Shown: positions 31,372 to 37,878 of the stretch, in pieces
How positions within the stretch are numbered: position 1 is the stretch's first letter
Layout of the letters: the number at the start of each line of letters is the position of its first letter
IMG/VR virus record: IMGVR_UViG_3300042452_000786
Coordinates: 1 to 64,000 of that record
Direction: 5' to 3' (one strand)
Origin: a virus
DNA length: 64,000 nucleotides
Notes under the pieces: generated by a model
The model's input: the letters and a program-made list of their open reading frames with translations, nothing else
Told to the model about the DNA's origin: nothing
Database searches by the model: none
Made by a program: the position numbers and the translations under genes

Positions 31372-31626
31372 ATGAAAGTCATCACTGTGCAGAAACTTCA
31401 AGAGGATCTTGAGGCAATCCTGGATGACGTGTCAGACAACAAAGCTATCTATAAAATCCAAACCGAAAACGGCGATCTTATTTTGATGCCTTACGACCAC
31501 TACGAAGTAATGGCAGACGCATACAAAGAATGGGTTGACGAACCTAAAAGTAGTTTAAAAGAGGAATTCGACCCTTATCCTTTGCCTGTTATGTATGTTG
31601 ACGATGCTGAACCTAAACCGCTTTAA
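31372..31626 (+). CDS. Phd/YefM-like antitoxin (orphan)
   Basis: 84 residues. MKVITVQKLQEDLEAILDDV, followed by YKIQTENGDLILMPYDHYEV, is the Phd_YefM DNA-binding dimer fold. The C-terminal tail is acidic and proline-rich, as expected for the toxin-neutralising part. No Doc/YoeB-like toxin is encoded next to it. An orphan antitoxin could neutralise a host toxin or repress transcription. Confidence 0.75.
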   Translation: MKVITVQKLQEDLEAILDDVSDNKAIYKIQTENGDLILMPYDHYEVMADAYKEWVDEPKSSLKEEFDPYPLPVMYVDDAEPKPL

Positions 31627-31647
31627 CTGTTAAACCTACACCAATTT

Positions 31648-32289
31648 TTACATAGCCCAGATAGTTGCATTCGTGTTTTTGCCGAGAGCTGGAACTTTTC
31701 TCGCGCCTCTTGCAATGTACCAAGCATCGCTTCCCATCGGAGGCTCAGGAGCAGGAGCAGGAGCAGGAGCAGGCGGGGGCGGAGGCTCAGGAGCAGGTGC
31801 AGGAGCGGGTGCAGGAGCAGGAGCCGGTGCAGGTGCAGGAGCAGGCGGTTTCCTTTCTTCTTCAACCTTTTCTACAGCTCTACCGTATTCTTTTTGTGCT
31901 GCTGTTAACTGCTCTCTTGCAACATTAGCTGCTTCTTTAAACATGTTCTCCCATTCAACTTGCTGACCTCCTTGAGGTTGCTCGGTGCCTTCTTTTTGTT
32001 GCGCAAAAGGTTGCTTAGCTTCTTTTAAGTATCTGTCGCCAGTTGGAAGCGAGCTGAGATAAGAAGCAATTTCTTGAGTGCGACGACCAGCTTGCCTTGC
32101 ACCTAATTCAGCAGGAGTACCAACTTCTTTATACCGCTCTCCCAGGGCAACTTGTGTATCCGCTTTAATACGACCAAGTCTTTCCTCTAAACGTTTATAA
32201 TCTTCTTCAGGCACAATGCTCCGATACACCGTAGCAGAGGTTGGCGACGGCATGTAAACCGTTGGTGCGCTTGGGCTAGATCCACCCAT
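31648..32289 (-). CDS. Virion-associated protein with Pro-Ala repeat
   Basis: 213 residues. Starts GGSSPSAPTVYMPSPTSATV, then a charged helical part, then a long alternating Pro-Ala stretch (residues about 149-183) interrupted by EPPPPP, and a short globular tail (GSDAWYIARGARKVPA). The Pro-Ala rod acts as a rigid spacer. The reverse strand of the repeat gives open frames of Gly/Ala, which are shadows. Confidence 0.65.
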   Translation of the reverse strand: MGGSSPSAPTVYMPSPTSATVYRSIVPEEDYKRLEERLGRIKADTQVALGERYKEVGTPAELGARQAGRRTQEIASYLSSLPTGDRYLKEAKQPFAQQKEGTEQPQGGQQVEWENMFKEAANVAREQLTAAQKEYGRAVEKVEEERKPPAPAPAPAPAPAPAPAPAPEPPPPPAPAPAPAPEPPMGSDAWYIARGARKVPALGKNTNATIWAM

Positions 32290-32294
32290 TTTTT

Positions 32295-32420
32295 TTACTT
32301 GACACGTACTTCTATACTGATTTTACTGTCGATGAATCCGTACAGATGCTGAAGACCGACGAGTCCCAGCGGTCCCAAGATGAGAACCAGGAGAAGTTCA
32401 GCCCAAGTGATTCGGCGCAT
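32295..32420 (-). CDS. Small single-span membrane protein
   Basis: 41 residues from ATG 32420: MRRITWAELLLVLILGPLGL then VGLQHLYGFIDSK. One membrane helix with positive N-terminus. Directly upstream of the Pro-Ala protein on the same strand. It is antisense to the first codons of the plus-strand frame at 32346, so one of the two N-termini is misassigned; the well-formed membrane helix favours this one. Confidence 0.5.
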   Translation of the reverse strand: MRRITWAELLLVLILGPLGLVGLQHLYGFIDSKISIEVRVK

Positions 32421-32750
32421 GGTAATTGTTATCCCTATCTGAACGAGTTTAGCGAATTTATCTCTGGAGTGTCCATTGATGCGTTGAAATACAAGTTGAT
32501 GACACACCGTCAACGTTTAACTGCAGAAGCAATGTGGGCAGCAAACAACTACGGTGGATCAAAAGCCAATTGCGCAAAACACCTAAAAGAAATTTACGGC
32601 CCTCGCTGGTACAAAGTAGTAAAAATAGAGGATTACATGGAGCCAGTCAGACTGTACTACGAATATGTTTTGATACTGGCGCACCAAAACCAGTGGAATA
32701 AACGCCAAGAATTGGCTAAGCTAATCGAAAGCAAGGCGACCGAGGTTTGA
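32346..32750 (+). CDS. Hypothetical protein (N-terminus uncertain)
   Basis: 134 residues in the longest reading. Codons before about 32469 are antisense to the small membrane gene; GTG 32469 or ATG 32499 are alternative starts. The solid part is YKLMTHRQRLTAEAMWAANN to KHLKEIYGPRWYKV and a helical C-terminus. AANNYGGSKANCAKHLKEIY is helix-turn-helix-like. No named family. Confidence 0.5.
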   Translation: MLKTDESQRSQDENQEKFSPSDSAHGNCYPYLNEFSEFISGVSIDALKYKLMTHRQRLTAEAMWAANNYGGSKANCAKHLKEIYGPRWYKVVKIEDYMEPVRLYYEYVLILAHQNQWNKRQELAKLIESKATEV

Positions 32751-32751
32751 A

Positions 32752-33336
32752 TTGGAGTCCGTAGATTGGCTGGATGTATTGGATCGTACAGAGTACGAGC
32801 CTGTTTCTGGCAGCATAAATACATACCAGAGCTACCGGTTTTCCAATTTAAACATCGAGGAAGTAACAGTAGACAACTACGAAGATAAACTTGTTCCATC
32901 GTTGGCTGAACAAGTCAGTATGTTCATTCCACCATCTGGTAGCTTTGAAACTCCCGACTTAAGTCGATACTTAGAACTTGTTTGCAGTTACGAGACAAGC
33001 ACTGCAGACATTGTTTTTGGTTTATCTTTGGCTGACCAAATTCGGTTGACGTTCAGCGATATGAAAACCAGTACAATTTGCGACCGTTACCCAGAAATCA
33101 ACTTGGCTGAAAAACGAAGGTATCGTTGTGTTGCTGAGTACCTGATTCGCCAGGGGGAACTGACCAAACTACGAGATGAAAACGGGAAACTCATCAAGAA
33201 AATTGGTAACATGCAAAAAGCTGTTGTGCTTTACAAGCCGTTACCAAAACTGCTTGAAACCTTAAAGAAATCAGGACTCGGTCACCTTATCAAGAAAAGC
33301 CAGAAATCCGAACTGGAAGTTAATGCAGAATCTTGA
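32752..33336 (+). CDS. Hypothetical protein
   Basis: 194 residues from a TTG start immediately after the previous stop. Acidic N-terminal part, then a helical C-terminal half ending in a Lys-rich segment (KKSGLGHLIKKSQKSEL). The C-terminal region may bind nucleic acid. ATG-in-frame overlap with the next gene (14 nt). No domain recognised. Confidence 0.5.
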   Translation: MESVDWLDVLDRTEYEPVSGSINTYQSYRFSNLNIEEVTVDNYEDKLVPSLAEQVSMFIPPSGSFETPDLSRYLELVCSYETSTADIVFGLSLADQIRLTFSDMKTSTICDRYPEINLAEKRRYRCVAEYLIRQGELTKLRDENGKLIKKIGNMQKAVVLYKPLPKLLETLKKSGLGHLIKKSQKSELEVNAES

Positions 33337-33766
33337 TAAACTAAATCAACTGGAAAAAACCATGAGCACACGCCGCAAAGAAATGATTGCAAAAATGCTG
33401 TTGTCAGCCCCAACTGAAACAGAACAAGCAATGATGAAAGTTGCTATCGAGCGCATCTGCGCCGATATGTGCGAATATTTCAGAGGGTTTTACAGCATTG
33501 AAGGCCCCGGAGCAATGGTGTATGTTCCAGAAGCAGACGAAAAGGATAGCATGTTTTATTTGACAGTTGAGTGCTTAATGAACGCACTTACTGATTTCAA
33601 TAAACGAGATATGGAAGGTCCAGCAGAGATAATGAAAAAAGCTATTGCACGCGCAGAATCTATTGAACCAGACAAAGAATCTCTTTTTATCATTCAAGAT
33701 GCGCAACAAATGTCCTTGATTCATTACAAACATGACAACCAAGAACACAGCTTTATGCGGATGTGA
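33323..33766 (+). CDS. Hypothetical helical protein
   Basis: 147 residues. Helical throughout with CADMCEYFRGFYS and MVYVPEADEKDS in the middle, a Met-rich end. It overlaps the upstream gene by 14 nt and the methyltransferase-like gene by 4 nt (GTGA junction). No known family. Confidence 0.55.
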   Translation: MQNLDKLNQLEKTMSTRRKEMIAKMLLSAPTETEQAMMKVAIERICADMCEYFRGFYSIEGPGAMVYVPEADEKDSMFYLTVECLMNALTDFNKRDMEGPAEIMKKAIARAESIEPDKESLFIIQDAQQMSLIHYKHDNQEHSFMRM

Positions 33767-34389
33767 ACAAACCAAAAATTCCGTGGCATGAATACAAGAA
33801 TTTTCTTGGCCGTGTAAAACACATTACTCATGATTGGCTCACCCCAGTTGATTATTTACCTTATATTGACGCATTACTTGGTGATATTGATCTTGATCCT
33901 TGTTCAACACATCATGCAAATGCGCAATTTTTAAGGGCAAGAAAAGTTTACACCCTAAAAGAAGACGGTCTGAACATCAATGAACCTTGGACTGGTAAGG
34001 TTTATCTGTTTCCACCAACCTATGGTCGCTGTTCTTTCAGTAAAGAACGTGGTACATGGCGCTGGAGTATGAGAGCTTCAGGAGTTTCAAAAGCTCCTTC
34101 AGTTATTTGGTTTAGGCGCTTGCTAAAAGAGTGGAAGCTTCGGAATATCAGCGAAGCTTTGTTTTATACTATCTACCCAGAAATGCTAAGGGTGTGCCCA
34201 GAGGTGTGGGATTATCCGATGTGTTTCCCAAAAGACCGAGCAAATCTAGTTCACGGACACAAGTTATTTACTTTGAAAGCCCCTGTCCATTGGGGGTACT
34301 TCATCTATTTACCTCCAATGGATCTTGGCTCAAATCAGATAGAGAAATTTGACGAAATTTTTTCGCACATTGGCAAGGTTATTTACTAG
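33763..34389 (+). CDS. Phage N6-adenine methyltransferase-like protein, altered motif IV
   Basis: 208 residues. HDWLTPVDYLPYIDALLGDI, DLDPCSTHHANAQF and KEDGLNINEPW follow the phage Dam-type family (eW-x-TP, idlDPc/as, dGL..W). The catalytic NPPY/DPPY position reads VYLFPPTYG instead, and the next segment is not the usual W-x-K follow-up. Activity may be lost or altered. It sits just before a DUF1599 (Nmad1) protein, hinting at a nucleotide- or DNA-modification module. Confidence 0.7.
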   Translation: MNKPKIPWHEYKNFLGRVKHITHDWLTPVDYLPYIDALLGDIDLDPCSTHHANAQFLRARKVYTLKEDGLNINEPWTGKVYLFPPTYGRCSFSKERGTWRWSMRASGVSKAPSVIWFRRLLKEWKLRNISEALFYTIYPEMLRVCPEVWDYPMCFPKDRANLVHGHKLFTLKAPVHWGYFIYLPPMDLGSNQIEKFDEIFSHIGKVIY

Positions 34390-34600
34390 CCCTGAACGAG
34401 TTTTTAAACGAATACGTTCCATCACCAGGACCAGCAACTACGAAACGGTCTTCCGATGCTCTTTCCTGACCTAAACGGTCAGCAATTTTACGACGCTTGA
34501 TGTAACTGGCAACAAACTGCTTGCTTGTTTTGTTGTCGACAGCACGTTTTGTTTCTGCGTACCTTGCGTCAACGTCGTATGTTTGGCTAAGCTGTTGCAT
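34379..34600 (-). CDS. Small basic minus-strand protein
   Basis: 73 residues. QQLSQTYDVDARYAETKRAV followed by SYIKRRKIADRLGQ and a Gly-rich end (AGPGDGTYSFKNSF). Basic, helical, with a short beta end. It overlaps the 3' end of the methyltransferase-like gene by 11 nt on the opposite strand. Probably a small virion or assembly protein of the minus-strand block. Confidence 0.5.
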   Translation of the reverse strand: MQQLSQTYDVDARYAETKRAVDNKTSKQFVASYIKRRKIADRLGQERASEDRFVVAGPGDGTYSFKNSFRASK

Positions 34601-34620
34601 AGAAGTATTCTAGACCCACC

Positions 34621-34908
34621 ATGGCTTGCGGAGAAGCAACAGCCCATCAAATCTGTACTGTCTGCGATTCGGTTAAAAACTTGCTGCTGGACAAGAACAA
34701 AAAATATGGAGACTCAGCGTTAAACCCTGTTCGTATTTTCAGTCAAGCAACTGAAATTGAACAACTTCTTGTGCGTATCGACGACAAGCTAAGCCGCATC
34801 CAGAAAGGAGCCGGTTTGGTTGCTAACGACGAAGACATCATTCAAGATCTAATTGGTTACTTGGTTTTGTTGAAAATTGCTACTTCTAAATTCGCTATTC
34901 GCAAATAG
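34621..34908 (+). CDS. DUF1599/Nmad1-like nucleotide-modification-associated protein
   Basis: 95 residues. LLLDKNKKYGDSALNPVRIF, then LLVRIDDKLSRIQKG and DEDIIQDLIGYLVLLKI match the DUF1599 family, also named nucleotide modification associated domain 1. Family members occur in phages with modified nucleotides, and the all-alpha fold resembles MazG-like pyrophosphatases. The partner methyltransferase-like gene lies just upstream. Substrate unknown. Confidence 0.8.
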   Translation: MACGEATAHQICTVCDSVKNLLLDKNKKYGDSALNPVRIFSQATEIEQLLVRIDDKLSRIQKGAGLVANDEDIIQDLIGYLVLLKIATSKFAIRK

Positions 34909-34928
34909 CGAATACAGGGATTGATTAA

Positions 34929-35132
34929 ATGAATTACGAAGACTTCATTGAAAACTATCCTCTTGAATTGCAGTTAGTCGATGCTTTAGACCGTCTTAAT
35001 CCCTTTTCTACTGTTGCTGCGGAGACTGTTGACCACCTGGCTTCATGCTCCAGTAACGAAAAAATCTCCTCATTACCTCTCCAGATTCATCCCAAGCAGA
35101 AATCTTTCTCTCTAAATATTCAACAGCTTTAA
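34929..35132 (+). CDS. Uncertain small frame overlapping lysozyme 3' end
   Basis: 67 codons starting MNYEDFIENYPLELQLVDAL, of which the last two thirds are antisense to the lysozyme-like gene. The first 27 residues read like a protein (NYPLELQLVDALDRLNPF), the rest is Ser/Lys/Gln-rich low quality. It follows the DUF1599 gene by 20 nt. Possibly a truncated gene. Confidence 0.3.
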   Translation: MNYEDFIENYPLELQLVDALDRLNPFSTVAAETVDHLASCSSNEKISSLPLQIHPKQKSFSLNIQQL

Positions 35133-35742
35133 TTTGATACGGAGACCCATTCCAAGTCTCGCAAAGATTGAGCAAACAATACTTGTTTTCACAGGTGTGT
35201 TTGAAGTACGTCGTTATTTCCCTGTCTGGCTCCAGGTAAGTATTCAACTCTGCACGTCTACGCGCAACAACAATATCGCCACCTGACTGCCAAAGAGTGT
35301 TGATGTAAGGGCTCCACTCACGTATGATCTCTTTACGAGGAGCACCGCTATTAATCAACTGCAGAAGCCTGCTGTTTTTAAATGAAACAATTCCCAAGTT
35401 GTAAGCAAAACTTACAAGTGCGGCTTTTTTGTTATCGTTTAGCCTGACAAAAATGTACGGTTCCAGCTCTTTAGAAAACGCTTTTAAATCTTCTACCAGT
35501 TGTTTGTCAATTTTCTCTTTATCTGTTCTATCGTAAAAATTAACGGAGCGTTTTCCAAGTTTGCGGCTGCCGTATCCAATGCGCCAAAAATCTTCCCCAT
35601 ACAACTTGTATGCTGCATACCGGTTCATCCCAATGCAAGTTTGCGGGATCGTGTATTTTTTGATTAGGTCCACTCCTTTTTGCACCAGTAGCGGGTAGAC
35701 CGTTTTATTTTTCTCGTGTTCCTGTTCTTTTTTATGGGACAT
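35008..35742 (-). CDS. GH24 lysozyme-like protein lacking the usual catalytic Glu
   Basis: 244 residues. IGYGSRKLGKRS, KKAALVSFAYNLGIVSFKNS and VVARRRAELNTYL are T4/P22 lysozyme (GH24) motifs, and a Trp-rich C-terminal extension follows. Where active members have FEG or DEG before the Tyr-Lys/Cys strand, this protein reads TCIGMNRYAAYKLYGE, so the catalytic Glu is not in place. It may be a structural tail or binding protein, or Glu in YGEDF could substitute. First part lies downstream of the NblA-like gene. Confidence 0.7.
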   Translation of the reverse strand: MSHKKEQEHEKNKTVYPLLVQKGVDLIKKYTIPQTCIGMNRYAAYKLYGEDFWRIGYGSRKLGKRSVNFYDRTDKEKIDKQLVEDLKAFSKELEPYIFVRLNDNKKAALVSFAYNLGIVSFKNSRLLQLINSGAPRKEIIREWSPYINTLWQSGGDIVVARRRAELNTYLEPDREITTYFKHTCENKYCLLNLCETWNGSPYQIKAVEYLERKISAWDESGEVMRRFFRYWSMKPGGQQSPQQQ

Positions 35743-36118
35743 TCACTGATGCTACGTAGCTTACTTCAGAGTAGGCATCTAGCTCTAAAATGACAACGTA
35801 ATTTTTAGTAGCGTCTGTTACAGTAACGCCGACGGCTCCTTTTCCTTTGCCATCTTTTGCAATGTTAGTAAACTTTTTATATCCAGTTGGAGCAGTGCTT
35901 GCTGTGTAAGCATCTTCTTGAAAAATTTCTACTGTGTTAACGCCAGAGGTTTTAACCATGTTTACCGTGATGTCTCCAGTAGAACCTGGATCGATTCTGA
36001 ATGCACGAAAACTTAAGCCGCCGGTAGAGCCAGCCGTGCTGTTACCAAGATAAGTGATTTCACTACCTGCATTAACAAAAAAATTATCTAGTGTTGCAGT
36101 AATTGTGCGAATTGGCAT
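35732..36118 (-). CDS. Beta-rich virion-type protein
   Basis: 128 residues of beta-sandwich type: VNAGSEITYLGNSTAGSTGG, DIDPGSTGDITVNM-like strands and YVVILELDAYSEVSYV. Gly/Thr/Ser-rich, like tail-fibre or decoration proteins. It overlaps the lysozyme-like start by 11 nt on the same strand and follows the NblA-like gene. Confidence 0.55.
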   Translation of the reverse strand: MPIRTITATLDNFFVNAGSEITYLGNSTAGSTGGLSFRAFRIDPGSTGDITVNMVKTSGVNTVEIFQEDAYTASTAPTGYKKFTNIAKDGKGKGAVGVTVTDATKNYVVILELDAYSEVSYVASVNVP

Positions 36119-36123
36119 GGCGG

Positions 36124-36339
36124 TTACGAGACTTGTCCTAAGGTAGAAAAATTAAAATTGATGTTGGCATCAATCCCATGATCCTTGAGAATGCCTAAAA
36201 ACATTTGACGATCAAGTGCTTTTTGGTGAAGGATCTCAATAAACGCTTCTTCCAGTTCATCCCTATCTAGGTTTTGAATTGCAAGGGCAGCAGCGTGGAT
36301 TGAAAACTCCACATCCATTGGAAGGCCTACAGCGTCCAT
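36124..36339 (-). CDS. nblA: NblA-like phycobilisome degradation protein
   Basis: 71 residues, or 64 if it starts at the second Met. FSIHAAALAIQNLDRDELEE, then AFIEILHQKALDRQMFLGIL and KDHGI, align well with cyanobacterial and phage NblA (pattern FSI-x8-Q-x-(L/M)-(S/D)R, then L-x3-(L/H)-x-Q-x4-R-x2-(Y/F)). NblA links phycobilisomes to Clp protease for breakdown. It sits in a minus-strand operon between a 52-residue gene and a virion-type gene. The match is by eye but long; helix lengths are right. Confidence 0.65.
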   Translation of the reverse strand: MDAVGLPMDVEFSIHAAALAIQNLDRDELEEAFIEILHQKALDRQMFLGILKDHGIDANINFNFSTLGQVS

Positions 36340-36385
36340 GGTTGATCTGAACCGTGTACCTATCCTAACAGCGCTGAATTAAACA

Positions 36386-36544
36386 TCAACAAGAAGGCCG
36401 AACCATTTCTGGGAGCGGGCGATAGGTTTGATCCACTGCAAAATGCGGATCATCAAATGCGCCGTCAAAAACTTTTTCAGAGTTGTCAGGGAATAGTGAC
36501 GTTACGTATTTTTGCAGGTGGTCTTTTGGTGTAATGTGATCCAT
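36386..36544 (-). CDS. Small protein upstream of the NblA-like gene
   Basis: ATG 36544 to TGA 36386, 52 residues: MDHITPKDHLQKYVTSLFPD, then DGAFDDPHFAVDQTY and RPLPEMVRPSC. Reads as a genuine acidic protein. It overlaps another small frame on the same strand. It may be co-expressed with the NblA-like protein; no family known. Confidence 0.55.
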   Translation of the reverse strand: MDHITPKDHLQKYVTSLFPDNSEKVFDGAFDDPHFAVDQTYRPLPEMVRPSC

Positions 36545-36632
36545 GGATTTGCAAGATTTTTCGGATGTAAACAGAACTCATCCCGTAAGCACTCAAAAAA
36601 GCTACGGCAAAAGTTAAGACAACAGGTTCCAC
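36486..36632 (-). CDS. Possible small membrane protein
   Basis: GTG 36632 to TGA 36486, 48 residues: VEPVVLTFAVAFLSAYGMSS then VYIRKILQIHG and a basic tail. One membrane helix near the N-terminus. It overlaps the 52-residue gene in another frame by 59 nt. The start codon lacks a clear ribosome site. Confidence 0.3.
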   Translation of the reverse strand: MEPVVLTFAVAFLSAYGMSSVYIRKILQIHGSHYTKRPPAKIRNVTIP

Positions 36633-36681
36633 TTGAAAGTCGCCTTTAAACTACTATATTGTAAACAGCCTGAGACCCTGA

Positions 36682-37476
36682 ATGAACACGAGTTTTCTTG
36701 CTGAAGAACTTATGCACTCAGCCGTAGGAGGTGTAAGCAAAAGCTTAATTACAAGGACATTTAAAGAGCAGTACGGTTGCACAGAAGAGGAAGTAGAGCA
36801 ACTAATCCGCTTGTGCCGATTCAAGTCAAAGCCAGACAGGATTGATTACGACAGGTTTTACGATATTCCTTTGACACTGAAAGCAAAAAAATACTGCTAT
36901 CCGTTTACGCAGCTTTACGAAATTGCTGGGTTTCTGCCAGAGAAGGACTGTGAAAAGCTGATTGAGCTAGCAGACGGAAATTTACGGCCGTCTACGGTGG
37001 CCGATCCGACTGACACAGGCACTGTTAACGATTACAGAACAAGCCATACCGCAGACTTTAATTGTTTCACCGATCCTTTGTTTTTTTCAGTAGATAAACG
37101 AATCACGCAAATGCTTGGTCTTTATCCGTTCCTGGGAGAGACTATGCAAGCGCAGAAATATGAGATTGGTCAGTACTACAAAGAGCACTGGGACTTCTTT
37201 AACCCGATTACGGAAGAATATAAAACCTACTGTGAGTGGATGGGACAGAGAACTTGGACTGCAATGATCTATTTAAATGATGTAAAAGAAGGAGGAGAAA
37301 CTTACTTCAAACACTTAAAGTTGCGCATTAAACCTAAAAAAGGAACGCTTATTGCCTGGAATAATCTTTATAGAAACGGCTTACCTAATATGAAAACTAT
37401 GCACGAAGCTTGTCCACCCGTGAGTGGGCCAAAATATGTAATCACTAAATGGTTTCGCAGCTGGAGTTTAATTTAG
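36682..37476 (+). CDS. Prolyl-4-hydroxylase-like 2OG-Fe(II) oxygenase
   Basis: 264 residues. QAQKYEIGQYYKEHWDFFNP contains the H-x-D iron ligands; TAMIYLNDVKEGGETYF, KPKKGTLIAWNN and TMHEACPPVSGPKYVITKWF give the second half with the distal His and the 2OG-binding Lys. This is the P4H alpha-subunit fold known in cyanophages. N-terminal 90 residues form a separate helical domain (CTEEEVEQLIRLCR). Substrate unknown. It is a plus-strand insertion in the structural region. Confidence 0.92.
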   Translation: MNTSFLAEELMHSAVGGVSKSLITRTFKEQYGCTEEEVEQLIRLCRFKSKPDRIDYDRFYDIPLTLKAKKYCYPFTQLYEIAGFLPEKDCEKLIELADGNLRPSTVADPTDTGTVNDYRTSHTADFNCFTDPLFFSVDKRITQMLGLYPFLGETMQAQKYEIGQYYKEHWDFFNPITEEYKTYCEWMGQRTWTAMIYLNDVKEGGETYFKHLKLRIKPKKGTLIAWNNLYRNGLPNMKTMHEACPPVSGPKYVITKWFRSWSLI

Positions 37477-37817
37477 TTTGCTGAGATCCTGAATGTGACA
37501 ATAGCATTAGTTCCACCAATTTCTTTGTAGAAATTAGCACGAACTTTTTTCATTGGAAATCCATAACTGTTATAAACGTAGTTACCGTTTTCTTTGATAA
37601 TCTCAGAAAGCAAAGGAGCATATGTCGTTCCATCTAGAGTTCCCTCAAGTCGGACAACTATACTTTCATCGATGTTAGTTACGTTTACATTAAGAGTGTA
37701 GTTTCTTGTCGAAAGATAGTTAATGACATAAACTTCAGCAGGATCGGTGTATCCAGGAAAATCCAAAGCGTCATAAATAAAAAACGCTGTTTGCTGGTAA
37801 CTCTCAAAGAAACTCAT
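37473..37817 (-). CDS. Beta-rich virion protein
   Basis: 114 residues. YTLNVNVTNIDESIVVRLEG, TLDGTTYAPLLSE and AIVTFRISAN are strands of a beta-sandwich, as seen in DUF6385-type phage structural proteins. It is the last gene of a tail-fibre operon and overlaps the P4H stop by 4 nt on the opposite strand. Confidence 0.6.
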   Translation of the reverse strand: MSFFESYQQTAFFIYDALDFPGYTDPAEVYVINYLSTRNYTLNVNVTNIDESIVVRLEGTLDGTTYAPLLSEIIKENGNYVYNSYGFPMKKVRANFYKEIGGTNAIVTFRISAN

Positions 37818-37878
37818 TAGCAGTGAATTTTTTTATGACTTGATTAACAGTATGCCGTATGTGATTTCAGCATTACTA

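Noticed and set aside
31665-31966. Gly/Ala-rich plus-strand frames
   Set aside because: They are the complementary readings of the Pro-Ala repeat of the minus-strand gene.
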